Of a DNA stretch of 64,000 nucleotides, positions 50,284 through 59,552 are shown one piece after another. The notes beneath the pieces were generated by a model, which was not told where the DNA came from, made no database searches, and was given only the letters and a program-made list of their open reading frames with translations. The stretch comes from Bacillota bacterium (lineage in GTDB: Bacteria; Bacillota; Negativicutes; Sporomusales; UBA7701), in the NCBI GenBank assembly GCA_023415775.1, contig JAEZJM010000036.1:19957-83956 (forward strand), in the 5' to 3' direction. Every line of letters begins with the position of its first letter. The stretch's first letter is position 1. Made by a program: the position numbers and the translations under genes.

Positions 50284-53259
50284 TTGGCGGTGAAGATGGG
50301 ACAAAAGATCGGCATATCCTTATTTCTTCTGATAGCCATATTCTTGATGTTCAGTGCTTTCGCCTACATGTCCCTGTCAAATATCGTCGCAGACGTGAGC
50401 GACATCCGCCTCGCCCAGGAGCGGGCGCTTCTTGCCGTGCGCATCGAGCTCAATTACACCGGCGCCGTCCTCCAGATAAGGCGTTACCTCGCCGACGGCG
50501 TCCCCGCCTACAAAGAAAGCGCCCTGCAGGGCTACAGCGACGTCCTGCGGCACGAAAACAGCCTGCTCGCGCTGACCGCCGACCCGGCCACGCAAGACCT
50601 GGTAAACGCCGTAATTAGGAAAACCAACGCTTACGTAGCCGGCGTAACCGGCGAATATCTCCCCCTTCACGAAGAGGAAAAGCGGGCGCGGGCCGCCGGC
50701 GACACCGCCCGAGCGGAAGAACTGGCCGGCCGGAACCAGGCGATGCTCTTAGCCTTCACCAACATGGCCAGGGAAATCCAGTCCGGGCTCAATAACATCT
50801 CCGCCCGCAACGAAGAAATCATCACCGCCAAACTGGCGTCAGTCATCAGAGTCTCCAACTCTTTGGTAGGCGCCCTGTGGTTCCTCTCGCTCGCGGCGCT
50901 GCTGGCGGCGGCGCTGCTCGGCTATCGCCTCACAAAATCAATCACCGCGCCGCTTGCCGTCATGACCCGCAGCATGGACGAAATGGCCGCCGGCAGCTTC
51001 GAGCGCGACACCTGCCCGGAAATCCTCGGCCGCAGCGACGAATTCGGGCTGATGGCGGCGTCCCTGACCGCCATGAAGCGCAACACGCGCGAGCTGATCG
51101 GCGAGCTTCACGAAAACCAGGAACAGATGCGAGCCCTCCTTACCGCCAACCCCGACCTCATCATCCGCTTCGATGGCGACGGCCGGTACCTCGAAGTAAT
51201 CGAACCCTCTGGCTGGAATCCCTTCAACATTGAAGGCATCACGATAGGCGGCCACCTGTCCGAGTATTTGCCCGTCCACCTCGCCGAGCTCTACATGGCA
51301 GGCATCAGGAATACCCTGGCCGCGGGCCAGCCGCAGACCTTCGAATACGAAGCCGACGACGGCGTCGCACGCTGGACGCGCGAGTGCCGCACCTATAAAA
51401 AAGCCGACAACGAAGTCGTATTCATCATCCGCGACATCACTTACCGCCGCAAGGTCGAAGAAACCCTTCGCCAGCTAGTGGAAGGAATGTCCCGGTCCAC
51501 CGGCCAGGAATTCTTCGACTACCTCACAGCCTACTTCGCCCGCGCCTTCAACATCCGCTACTGCTTCATCGGCGAATTCCTCGGCCACGGCAAAATATCG
51601 CTGTTGTCCAGCATGGTCCGCGGCGCGCGGCTCAACCCCTTCAGCTTCGAAGTCGAAGCCGACCAGCCGTCCCACGACGTATACCACGGCAGCGACGTCA
51701 TCTACCGGGAAAAGATCTGGCAGCACTACCCCTTCTTCCGCAACATCCAGGGGTCGGTCGCGGACGCGCCCGGCGACCGGGAGTCCCGGCTGATTGAAAC
51801 CTACATCGGCGTCCCCCTCAAGGACTCCTCCGGGCAAGTCCTCGGCATAATGGCCCTCATGGACGAACGCCCCGTGCCCAACGCCGAACTCATCATCGCC
51901 ATCTTCCGCATCTTCGCCGCCCGGGTGGCTGCGGAACTAGAGCGGATGGTCAAAGAGCGGCAGATCCAGCGCATGGCCTACCACGACGTCCTCACCGGAC
52001 TGCCGAATCGCTGGCGCATCACCGAACAGCTCGGCAAAGCCATCGTCAAGGCTGCGGGGCATCCCGGGACAGTCGCCATCCTGCGGTTCGACATCGACAA
52101 CTTCCGCTACGTCAACGACAGCGTCGGCCGCGCCTCCGGAGACAAACTGTTCGTGGCCGCCACCGACAGGATGCGGCAGGTCATTGCCGGCGTCTGCCCC
52201 CCCTGCGACCTCGCCCGCCTCGACGGCGACAACTTCATGGTGCTGATAAATGACGCCGACGCTAGGAAGATGGCTGAAGAAGTGGCTCAGGCGATGGTAA
52301 GCTCCCTGTCCCAACCCTTCCAGGCCGGCGATCGCGACCTGTACCTCAACACCAGCATCGGCATCAGCCTCTTCCCCTGGCATGGCGAGACGAGCGAAGA
52401 ACTATTCAACAACGCCGAACGCGCCCTGAACTACGCCAAAGAACACGCCAAAGGCAGCATCCAGCTCTACGACCCGTACCTGCAAACCGAAGCAATCAAA
52501 AAAATAGCCATGCTCAACGATCTGCGCAACGCCATCACCAACGAGGAATTCGTCCTCTTCTACCAGTCGCAGTACCATGCTTTCGAAGAGCGGCTGGTGG
52601 GAGTCGAAGCCCTCCTGCGCTGGAAGCACCCCCGCAAGGGCCTGGTCGCTCCCTTTGACTTCATCCCTCTGGCAGAATCGTCCGGCCTCATCATCCCCAT
52701 CGGCGAATGGGTCATGAACCAGGCCTGCCGGCAGCTCAGGGCCTGGCTTGACGACGGCGCCGCCCCCATCCGGATGGCGATAAACATCTCCGCCGTCCAA
52801 TTCAACCAGCCGCGCTTCGTCGACATGGTCCGGCGGGCCATCGAAGCGAACGGCGTCCCGCCCAACCTCCTCGAACTGGAAATCACCGAAAACGTCACCA
52901 TGCACGGGGTCGACAAAGTCCGCGACAAGCTGGCGGAAATCGCCGCCATGGGCGTCGTCGTATCCATCGACGACTTCGGCACAGGCTATTCCTCGCTCTC
53001 CTACCTCCAGACCTTTCCCATCTACAGCCTCAAAATCGACCGCAGCTTCGTCCGCAACCTGCACACCAACCAGGCCAACGCCGACATCGTATCCGCCGTC
53101 ATCGCCCTCGCGCACAGCCTCGGCCTCAAAGTCGTGGCCGAAGGCGTCGAAACCGAAGAAGAACTGGGCGTCCTCAAGGCAAAGAACTGCGACATCATCC
53201 AGGGCTACTATTTCGGCTACCCCCAGCCGGCAGAGAGCCTGTCCCTGCCCAAAGGCTGA
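50284..53259 (+). CDS. Membrane sensor with PAS, GAF, degenerate GGDEF and EAL domains
   Basis: A 991-residue c-di-GMP-related sensor. Helix at about 8-30, an extracytoplasmic helical sensor domain to about 190, second helix about 197-217, HAMP 218-268, PAS about 280-400, GAF-like about 405-560, GGDEF about 565-730, EAL about 745-985. The GGDEF motif reads DGDNF (ARLDGDNFMVL), so cyclase activity is unlikely. The EAL domain is intact (VEALLRW, ENVTMH, DDFGTGYSS, KIDRSFV, EGVETEEEL), predicting a c-di-GMP phosphodiesterase controlled by the sensory parts and perhaps by GTP at the inactive cyclase site. TTG start after GGAGGTGGG; GTG 50290 and ATG 50296 are alternatives. Confidence 0.88.
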   Translation: MAVKMGQKIGISLFLLIAIFLMFSAFAYMSLSNIVADVSDIRLAQERALLAVRIELNYTGAVLQIRRYLADGVPAYKESALQGYSDVLRHENSLLALTADPATQDLVNAVIRKTNAYVAGVTGEYLPLHEEEKRARAAGDTARAEELAGRNQAMLLAFTNMAREIQSGLNNISARNEEIITAKLASVIRVSNSLVGALWFLSLAALLAAALLGYRLTKSITAPLAVMTRSMDEMAAGSFERDTCPEILGRSDEFGLMAASLTAMKRNTRELIGELHENQEQMRALLTANPDLIIRFDGDGRYLEVIEPSGWNPFNIEGITIGGHLSEYLPVHLAELYMAGIRNTLAAGQPQTFEYEADDGVARWTRECRTYKKADNEVVFIIRDITYRRKVEETLRQLVEGMSRSTGQEFFDYLTAYFARAFNIRYCFIGEFLGHGKISLLSSMVRGARLNPFSFEVEADQPSHDVYHGSDVIYREKIWQHYPFFRNIQGSVADAPGDRESRLIETYIGVPLKDSSGQVLGIMALMDERPVPNAELIIAIFRIFAARVAAELERMVKERQIQRMAYHDVLTGLPNRWRITEQLGKAIVKAAGHPGTVAILRFDIDNFRYVNDSVGRASGDKLFVAATDRMRQVIAGVCPPCDLARLDGDNFMVLINDADARKMAEEVAQAMVSSLSQPFQAGDRDLYLNTSIGISLFPWHGETSEELFNNAERALNYAKEHAKGSIQLYDPYLQTEAIKKIAMLNDLRNAITNEEFVLFYQSQYHAFEERLVGVEALLRWKHPRKGLVAPFDFIPLAESSGLIIPIGEWVMNQACRQLRAWLDDGAAPIRMAINISAVQFNQPRFVDMVRRAIEANGVPPNLLELEITENVTMHGVDKVRDKLAEIAAMGVVVSIDDFGTGYSSLSYLQTFPIYSLKIDRSFVRNLHTNQANADIVSAVIALAHSLGLKVVAEGVETEEELGVLKAKNCDIIQGYYFGYPQPAESLSLPKG

Positions 53260-53328
53260 CGTTTCTATTTCCGCTAACAAGCAGCAATTGGTTTTAGCTT
53301 AATATGTTAATTGTAGTTCATACGACTT

Positions 53329-53361
53329 AAGCCCCCTGTTAAGCGTTATGAACGGGCTTTT
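53329..53361 (+). terminator. Weak terminator candidate after the GGDEF-EAL gene
   Basis: AAGCCC / GGGCTT stem over a 19-base loop with a short T-run. It lies in the 273-base spacer 53260-53532, which otherwise contains an AT-rich stretch and no recognised gene. Confidence 0.35.
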
Positions 53362-53500
53362 CCCAGCCGGTTCCGTCCGGCCCGGAAAAGCTCACCGCGG
53401 ACGCGAAAGGCAGGTGATGGTGAAGAACAGAGGATGAAGCATTAAAAAACGCCTTTTCCCGGCAGACACAGTTTTTTTCGCTACCACTTCAACATACAAA

Positions 53501-53532
53501 GGGGGGGAAGGCGGCTTCCGCGCCGCCGAGAT
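53501..53532 (+). promoter_or_regulatory. Hairpin between ribosome site and start of the OmpA-like gene
   Basis: A purine run GGGGGGGA (53501-53508) resembles a ribosome site but is 24 bases from the ATG. A 6-bp hairpin, GGCGGC (53510-53515) and GCCGCC (53522-53527), lies between and would bring them closer. This is a structural reading only. Confidence 0.35.
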
Positions 53533-54363
53533 ATGAAGAAAGCATTTTTGGCAGTTCTGTTTTGCGCTATGTACCTCATGGCAGCACCAGTTGCCCTCGC
53601 AAACGCCGATGAGGGGAAAAGCGTGCCCTATTTCTCGCGTATTCCTCGCTACTATGTTTCCGATAATATGGACCGGGATTTCGACGAATTCAAATTCCTG
53701 ACCGTCGAAGGCGCCAAAAGAATCGAAGGGAAGAAGTTTCAGGCAAACTACTATATCAAGGATGACGCTACCGCAGCCAGCCCGCTGCAAATAATCCGCA
53801 ACTACGAGAATGCGGCGCTGTCGATGGGCGGAACGAAGCTTTACGACGGGGAGGACCCGGACAGGGTAGGGCGGGTGGCTACCTTCAAGGTTGTGAAGGG
53901 AACGAAGGAGCTCTGGCTTGACATCAACGCCTATAATGACGGGAACGCCTTCACCGTAACCCTGATCGAAAAAGAGGCCATGCGCCAGGATGTCACCGCA
54001 GGGGGCCTGCTGGCATCGCTCGACAGCGCCGGGCATGTCGCCGTCTATATCAATTTCGAATCGGGAAAGGCGGATATCAAGCCCGAACACAGCTCCGTGA
54101 TAGCGGAAATACACAAGCTGCTGGCCGATAATCCGGGGCTCAAGCTAACCGTCGAAGGCCATACCGACAATGTCGGCTCGGCCGCCGACAATAAAGCTCT
54201 CTCCGAAAAAAGAGCGCAGGCGGTCGTAAAAGAATTGGTGCAGCGCGGCATCAACGCCGACAGGCTCGTCGCGGTAGGCTACGGTCTTGAAAAACCTATC
54301 GCAGCTAACTCGACCGAAGAAGGCAAAGCCAAAAACCGTCGCGTCGAGCTTGTAAGGCGATAG
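53533..54363 (+). CDS. OmpA-family envelope protein
   Basis: A 276-residue secreted protein. Signal peptide MKKAFLAVLFCAMYLMAAPV (cleavage near ALANA), a central domain of about 120 residues of unknown fold containing KVVKGTKELWLDINAYN, then a C-terminal OmpA peptidoglycan-binding domain (VYINFESGKADI to the end, with LTVEGHTDNVGSAADNKALS and the NRRVELVRR tail). No N-terminal beta-barrel, so it is more like a periplasmic or lipoprotein-type peptidoglycan tether than a porin. It supports a diderm envelope. Followed by a strong terminator. Confidence 0.88.
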   Translation: MKKAFLAVLFCAMYLMAAPVALANADEGKSVPYFSRIPRYYVSDNMDRDFDEFKFLTVEGAKRIEGKKFQANYYIKDDATAASPLQIIRNYENAALSMGGTKLYDGEDPDRVGRVATFKVVKGTKELWLDINAYNDGNAFTVTLIEKEAMRQDVTAGGLLASLDSAGHVAVYINFESGKADIKPEHSSVIAEIHKLLADNPGLKLTVEGHTDNVGSAADNKALSEKRAQAVVKELVQRGINADRLVAVGYGLEKPIAANSTEEGKAKNRRVELVRR

Positions 54364-54407
54364 CGGCTTAAAAACACCGGCCCGCTGGTGGAACGCTTAA
54401 TTAGTCG

Positions 54408-54442
54408 AAAAGAGATAGCCGCGAACTCGCGGCTATCTCTTT
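54408..54442. terminator. Bidirectional terminator
   Basis: AAAAGAGATAGCCGCG and its complement (16 bp) around a 3-base loop, with A- and T-rich ends. It serves the OmpA-like gene and the convergent small gene. Confidence 0.9.
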
Positions 54443-54478
54443 TGCTCCCGTTTCCGGGTTGTCTTCGTTCACCTTACT

Positions 54479-54793
54479 CTACTTATAACCTTGCTCGCGA
54501 TGCTTCATGACGGCGGCGAGCTTCTCCTTCAACGTGGCGGGCCCGGCCCACACGTCGCGGAACACATGCGCATTCTTGAATCCGGCGCTCCACTCGAACA
54601 CCCCGTCCGGCATATAGCAGGCGAAAATCAGCGGCTGCTTCAGATTCTCCGGCACCGCCCCCTCCTCGTCGGTCAGCAGCGCGAAGCTTTGCTCAGGGCT
54701 CGTCTCGAAGAACAATGTCGACAGGCCGTCCTCGATCTCCGTCTCCACGAACCCGAGTGCTGCAAAAAATTCTTTGGCGTTTTCATCTACCAT
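54479..54793 (-). CDS. Small hypothetical protein
   Basis: A 104-residue acidic protein with an alpha/beta pattern (FFAALGFVETEIEDGLSTLFF, then SFALLTDEEGAVP, IFACYMPDGVFEWSAGF). It may be a small glyoxalase- or SMI1-like fold, but no family is recognised with confidence. The ATG at 54793 has GGAGGAGATG upstream. It lies between two terminator-bounded transcripts, next to prfC in the same direction. Confidence 0.6.
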   Translation of the reverse strand: MVDENAKEFFAALGFVETEIEDGLSTLFFETSPEQSFALLTDEEGAVPENLKQPLIFACYMPDGVFEWSAGFKNAHVFRDVWAGPATLKEKLAAVMKHREQGYK

Positions 54794-54847
54794 AACATCA
54801 TCTCCTCCAGATAATAACCTGTACCTATTGTACCGCAAGCAGGCGGT

Positions 54848-56458
54848 CTACACAACATTCCGCGAACTGGCGTCATTACCCTGAGGCGCGGCGAAAAACT
54901 CCACGCCGGGGTTGCGCTCCTTCACCCAGTTCAGCTGCCACTCCGTCGTTATCAGCACCAGCGGCCGCCCCTTGGTATCCTCGAGCAGCATGCCGTTATC
55001 CAGGCCCTTGAGCGCCTTAGCATTGAGCCCCTGGCCGGCCACCCAGCGGGCCAGGCCGAAAGGCAGCGGGTGCATCAGGATATCGACGCCGTACTCCTGC
55101 TTCAGGCGGTACTGCAGCACCTCGAACTGCAAGCTGCCGACCACGCCCACCACGAACGACTCGATCACCCCCGGCTGGCGGAAAACCTGCACCGCCCCCT
55201 CCTGGGTCAGCTGCGTCATCCCCTTCACGAACTGCTTGCGCTTCATCGTATCCTTGGCCTGCACGCGGGCGAACTGCTCGGGCGGGAAAACGGGGAAATC
55301 CTCGAAGCGGATCTCGTGCCCCGGCTGGCAGAGCGTATCGCCGATCGCGAAAATGCCCGGATCGAACAGCCCGATAATATCCCCGGGCTGGGCCTCCTCG
55401 ACAAGCGTCCGCTCCTGCGCCAGGAACTGCTGGGGCTGGCTCAGCTTCACCGGCTTGCCCGACTGCACGTGCGTCACAGTCATGCCGCGCTCGAACCTCC
55501 CCGAGCAGATGCGGATAAACGCGATGCGGTCGCGGTGGGCGGGATTCATGTTCGCCTGGATCTTGAACACGAACGCCGAAAAGACAGCGCTGTCCGGGCT
55601 GACGACCTCCTGCGACGACCGGCGGGGAGAGGGAGGGGGGGCCATACGCAGAAACTCCTCCAGAAAAGGCTGCACCCCGAAATTGGTCATCGCGCTGCCG
55701 AAAAACATCGGCGTAAGCTCGCCGCGGGTCACCTTATCGTAATCGAACTCGTCGCCCGCCATATCGAGCAGGGCGATATCGTCGCAAAGCGCCTGGTGGA
55801 CATCCTCGCCCAGCAGCTGCCGGAAAGCCGCATCATCCACGCTGCCTGTCGTCGACGGCACCGCCCGCTGGCCGTGGGACTCGTCCTTCGCGAACAGCTC
55901 CACCTGATTAAGCTGGCGGTTATAGACGCCTTTATAATCACCGTCCACGCCCACCGGCCAATTCATCGGGTAGGCGCGGATGCCCAGCACCTTCTCGATC
56001 TCCTCCATCAGCTCGAAAGGGTTGCGCCCGAAACGGTCCAGCTTGTTCACGAACGTAAAAATCGGGATGCCCCTGTCCTTGCACACCCGGAAAAGCTTCT
56101 TCGTCTGCTCCTCCACGCCCTTGGCCACATCGATAATCATCACCGCGCTGTCGGCGGCGATCAGCGTCCGGTACGTATCCTCGCTGAAATCCTGGTGGCC
56201 GGGGGTATCGAGGATATTGACGCGGATGCCCTGATAGTCGAACTGCAGCACGCTTGAAGTCACCGAAATGCCGCGCTGCTTCTCGATCTCCATCCAGTCC
56301 GACACGGCGTGCTTCTGGGCCTTGCGCGCCTTAACCGACCCGGCCAGGTGGATAGCTCCGCCGTACAGCAGCAGCTTCTCCGTCAGCGTCGTCTTGCCGG
56401 CGTCCGGGTGGGAAATAATCGCGAACGTCCGGCGGGGACTTGTTTCAATAATCGACAT
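54848..56458 (-). CDS. prfC: Peptide chain release factor 3
   Basis: A 536-residue translational GTPase that recycles RF1/RF2 from the ribosome. Visible are the P-loop SHPDAGKTTLTEKLL (G1), the G2/G3 region SVLQFDYQGIRVNILDTPGHQDF, NKLDRFGRNP (G4), and the RF3-specific C-terminal parts (YGVDILMHPLPFGLARW). The open frame extends further, but the ATG at 56458, after GGAGGAAAG, gives the family N-terminus MSIIETSPRRT. Monocistronic by context. Confidence 0.95.
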   Translation of the reverse strand: MSIIETSPRRTFAIISHPDAGKTTLTEKLLLYGGAIHLAGSVKARKAQKHAVSDWMEIEKQRGISVTSSVLQFDYQGIRVNILDTPGHQDFSEDTYRTLIAADSAVMIIDVAKGVEEQTKKLFRVCKDRGIPIFTFVNKLDRFGRNPFELMEEIEKVLGIRAYPMNWPVGVDGDYKGVYNRQLNQVELFAKDESHGQRAVPSTTGSVDDAAFRQLLGEDVHQALCDDIALLDMAGDEFDYDKVTRGELTPMFFGSAMTNFGVQPFLEEFLRMAPPPSPRRSSQEVVSPDSAVFSAFVFKIQANMNPAHRDRIAFIRICSGRFERGMTVTHVQSGKPVKLSQPQQFLAQERTLVEEAQPGDIIGLFDPGIFAIGDTLCQPGHEIRFEDFPVFPPEQFARVQAKDTMKRKQFVKGMTQLTQEGAVQVFRQPGVIESFVVGVVGSLQFEVLQYRLKQEYGVDILMHPLPFGLARWVAGQGLNAKALKGLDNGMLLEDTKGRPLVLITTEWQLNWVKERNPGVEFFAAPQGNDASSRNVV

Positions 56459-56573
56459 CTTTCCTCCGCATATCTGCCGCCGGAGCACATGCCGGCGACA
56501 GCCATTATTAAAAAACGTACTAAAAAATTATACCCGGTTTTGCAGCTTCCTGCAAGCACCGGGCGAATTCGCC

Positions 56574-57569
56574 TCAAACCTTCCGCCACCTCACGACGCA
56601 CGACCCCCACGTCAGCCCGCCGCCGAAGCCCACCAGCACCACAACATCGCCGTTCTCCACCCGGCCGCCCCGCACCGCCTCGTCGAGCGCGAGCGGCACC
56701 GACGCCGCCGAAGTATTGCCGTACCGGTCCACATTCACGTACACCTTATCCATCGGCATAGCCAGGCGCTTGGCCGCCGCCTGAATGATGCGGATGTTCG
56801 CCTGGTGGGGCACCAGCAAAGCGACCTCCGCCGGCGCCACGTTCGCCCTGGCAAGAGCCTTGAGCGCCGAATCGCCCATTATTTTCACCGCGAACTTGAA
56901 AACTTCCTTACCGCTCATCTGGATATAATGCAGCCGACCCGTCACCGTCGCCGCCGAGGCTGGCTGCCGCGACCCGCCGGCCGCCACCTTCAGCAGGTCG
57001 CCGCCGGTGCCGTCCGCACCCATATCCGCGCCGACGATCCCGTAACCGGGGGCGGTCTCGCCCAGCACCGCGGCCCCCGCCCCGTCGGCGAACACGATCA
57101 CCGTATTGCGGTCGGCCGGATCGGTTATCCGCGACAGCGTCTCCGCGCCGATCACCAGAACCTTGCGGTACAGCCCCGACCTGATCAGCTCGCCGCCGAC
57201 GATCAGGCCGTACACGAACCCCGAGCAGACCGCCGTCAGATCGAAGGCGGCGGCCCGCGTCGCCTTCAGGTTCGCCTGCACCAGGCAGGCCGTCGACGGG
57301 AAAATCATATCAGGCGTCACCGTAGCGACAATTATAAGATCGAGCTCCTCCGCGCCCACGCCGGCGTCCGCCAGCGCCCGCTCGGCAGCCCGCGTCGCCA
57401 TAACCGACGTCGTCTCCCCTTCGCCGGCGATGCGCCGCTCGCGGATGCCGGTGCGCTCCCTTATCCACTCGTCCGTCGTCGCCACCAGCCGTTCCAGGTC
57501 ACGGTTGGTCACAATCCTCTCCGGCACATACGAACCCAGACCCAGAATACCTGCGAACCTTTCCCTCAT
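56574..57569 (-). CDS. fabH: 3-oxoacyl-ACP synthase III (KAS III)
   Basis: A 331-residue thiolase-fold enzyme that starts fatty-acid synthesis by condensing acetyl-CoA (or a branched primer) with malonyl-ACP. The catalytic triad is visible: Cys in LTAVCSGFVYGL, His in VPHQANIRII and Asn in YGNTSAASVPLAL. Length and N-terminus (FAGILGLGSYVPERIVTN) are typical. It stands apart from the other fab genes, so it may be a second, specialised copy. Confidence 0.93.
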   Translation of the reverse strand: MRERFAGILGLGSYVPERIVTNRDLERLVATTDEWIRERTGIRERRIAGEGETTSVMATRAAERALADAGVGAEELDLIIVATVTPDMIFPSTACLVQANLKATRAAAFDLTAVCSGFVYGLIVGGELIRSGLYRKVLVIGAETLSRITDPADRNTVIVFADGAGAAVLGETAPGYGIVGADMGADGTGGDLLKVAAGGSRQPASAATVTGRLHYIQMSGKEVFKFAVKIMGDSALKALARANVAPAEVALLVPHQANIRIIQAAAKRLAMPMDKVYVNVDRYGNTSAASVPLALDEAVRGGRVENGDVVVLVGFGGGLTWGSCVVRWRKV

Positions 57570-57669
57570 ATATCGGGCAGCTCCTCATCTTCTGGCCGCA
57601 CCGGCGCTTCCGGTCCGGCCATACTTTTCTATTATGCCTAGCTCTCCCCGCGGAAATACCGCAAAAACC

Positions 57670-57712
57670 ACAAACAAAGGAGCCTGCACCCAAGATAGGC
57701 GACAGGCTCCTT
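57670..57712 (-). terminator. Terminator of the second ABC-F gene
   Basis: On the minus strand AAGGAGCCTG and CAGGCTCCTT form a 10-bp perfect stem over a 16-base loop, followed by TTGTTTGTGGTTTTTG. Confidence 0.8.
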
Positions 57713-57724
57713 GCAAAGCCGGCG

Positions 57725-59326
57725 TCAGCCGGGCCGCAGCGCGCTCCTTTGTTCCAGATACTCGTCGTACGTCGTCCGGCGGTCGATGATTCCCGCCGGC
57801 GTTATCTCCACAATCCGGTTGGCCACCGTCTGCACGAACTGGTGGTCGTGAGAAGCGAACAGGATCGTGCCGCCGAAAGCGATCAGCCCGTTATTGAGCG
57901 CCGTGATCGACTCCAGATCGAGATGGTTGGTCGGCTCGTCGAAAATCAGCACATTCGCGCCGCTCAGCATCATCTTGGCCAGCATACACCGCACCTTTTC
58001 GCCCCCTGAAAGCACATTCGCCTCCTTCAGGCTCTCCTCGCCCGAAAACAGCATCCGGCCGAGGAACCCCCTGATAAAAGTCTCCTCCTGGTCGCGGGAA
58101 AACTGCCGCAGCCAGTCGACGAGGCTAAGCTCGCACCCGTCGAAGAAGACGCCGTTGTCCTTCGGGAAATAAGCCTGCGAAGTCGTCACGCCCCACTTAA
58201 ACTCGCCGCCGTCAGCCTCCGTCTCGCCCATGAGAATCCTGAACAGCGTCGTTTTGGCAAGGCCGTTTTCGCCCACGAACGCGATCTTATCGCCCTTCTC
58301 CACCCGCAGGGTGAAGCCGTCCAGCGCCTTTTCGCCGTCGATGGTCTTCGTAAGCCCCTCGATCGACAGCAGCTGGTCGCCCGCCTCGCGGTCAGGCTTG
58401 AAAGCGATGAAAGGATACTTGCGCGACGACGGCTTGATATCATCGAGCGTCAGCTTCTCCAGCAGCTTCTTGCGCGACGTCGCCTGCCGCGACTTCGACG
58501 CGTTGGCGCTGAATCGCTGGATGAAGCTCTGCAGATCCTTCATCTTCTCCTCGGTCTTGCGGTTTGCCTCCTTGGCGAGCTTTAGCGCCAGCTCGCTCGA
58601 CTCCAGCCAGAAATCGTAGTTGCCGACAAATAGCTGGATCTTGCCGAAATCGATATCGGCGATATGGGTGCACACCTGATTGAGGAAGTGACGGTCGTGG
58701 GAAACCACGATCACCGTATTGGGGAAACCATACAGGAAATCCTCCAGCCAGCGGATAGCCTCGGTATTGAGATGGTTGGTCGGCTCGTCGAGCAGCAGGA
58801 TGTCCGGGTTGCCGAACAGCGCCTGCGCCAGCAGCACCCGCACCTTCTCGTTGCCGCTCAGTTCGCTCATCTTCTGGCTATGAAGCTCCTCCGGGATACC
58901 CAGGCCGTTCAGCAGCTTCGCCGCCTCGGTTTCGGCCTCCCAGCCGTTCAGCTCCGCGAACTCGCCCTCCAGCTCCGCCACCTTCACGCCGTCCTCGTCG
59001 GAGAAATCGGGCTTGGCGTACAGCGCGTCCTTCTCCTCCATTATCTCGTACAGCCTGGCATGGCCCATAATGACCGTCTTCAGCGCCTCGAATTCGTCGA
59101 ACTCGTAGTGGTTCTGCCGCAGCACCGCCAGCCGTTCGCCGGGCGTCACATCCACCGTGCCGCTCGTCGGCTCGATCTCGCCGGCGAGGATCTTCAGAAA
59201 AGTCGACTTCCCCGTGCCGTTAGCGCCGATCAGGCCGTAACAATTGCCGGGGGTGAACTTTATATTCACATCCTTGAACAATATCCGTTTTCCAAAGCCA
59301 AGACTCAGGCCGTTTGTGCTTATCAT
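57725..59326 (-). CDS. ABC-F family ATPase (YbiT-like)
   Basis: A 533-residue two-cassette ABC-F protein. Walker A motifs GANGTGKST and an altered GENGLAKTT in the second cassette (Ala and Leu replacing the usual Gly and Ser), signature motifs LSGNEKVR and LSGGEKVR, and Walker B LLLDEPTN / LIFDEPTN. The cassette linker has SFIQRFSANASKSRQATSRK, as in YbiT. The protein is ribosome-associated by family. ATG 59326 is chosen because ATG 59335 is too close to AGGAGG. Preceded by a terminator-like hairpin in its leader. Confidence 0.88.
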   Translation of the reverse strand: MISTNGLSLGFGKRILFKDVNIKFTPGNCYGLIGANGTGKSTFLKILAGEIEPTSGTVDVTPGERLAVLRQNHYEFDEFEALKTVIMGHARLYEIMEEKDALYAKPDFSDEDGVKVAELEGEFAELNGWEAETEAAKLLNGLGIPEELHSQKMSELSGNEKVRVLLAQALFGNPDILLLDEPTNHLNTEAIRWLEDFLYGFPNTVIVVSHDRHFLNQVCTHIADIDFGKIQLFVGNYDFWLESSELALKLAKEANRKTEEKMKDLQSFIQRFSANASKSRQATSRKKLLEKLTLDDIKPSSRKYPFIAFKPDREAGDQLLSIEGLTKTIDGEKALDGFTLRVEKGDKIAFVGENGLAKTTLFRILMGETEADGGEFKWGVTTSQAYFPKDNGVFFDGCELSLVDWLRQFSRDQEETFIRGFLGRMLFSGEESLKEANVLSGGEKVRCMLAKMMLSGANVLIFDEPTNHLDLESITALNNGLIAFGGTILFASHDHQFVQTVANRIVEITPAGIIDRRTTYDEYLEQRSALRPG

Positions 59327-59367
59327 CGCAAACATCGCCTCCTGCGTAAAAATTCCGCGCTGCCAGT

Positions 59368-59405
59368 AAAAAGCAAAAGCCGTCCGATAAAGGCGGCTTG
59401 TTATT
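59368..59405 (-). terminator. Terminator-like hairpin in the ABC-F leader (candidate attenuator)
   Basis: On the minus strand AGCCG-CC TTTATC GG-A-CGGCT is followed by TTTTGCTTTTT, about 40 bases before the ABC-F start codon and just downstream of a good promoter. Placement inside the 5' leader suggests transcription attenuation. Confidence 0.5.
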
Positions 59406-59420
59406 CCGACATACTAATTA

Positions 59421-59449
59421 AAGATACCACAACTCGCCCCGCGCGTCAA
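59421..59449 (-). promoter_or_regulatory. Promoter of the second ABC-F gene
   Basis: On the minus strand TTGACG (59449-59444), exactly 17 bases, then TATCTT (59426-59421). Transcription would start near 59414, giving a leader of about 88 bases containing the terminator-like hairpin. Confidence 0.6.
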
Positions 59450-59552
59450 ACATATCTCCGGTCGGCTTCGTACCTTTTATTTTGCCCGTCGCTGCGATAT
59501 AATACGTTTATTACATTATTTTAGCAAAGACAGGCAGGCGGGAGGGTTGACG

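Noticed and set aside
53260..53532. Possible c-di-GMP riboswitch between the GGDEF-EAL and OmpA-like genes
   Set aside because: GGACGCGAAAGGCA looked faintly like the GEMM core, but the other conserved core segments are missing.
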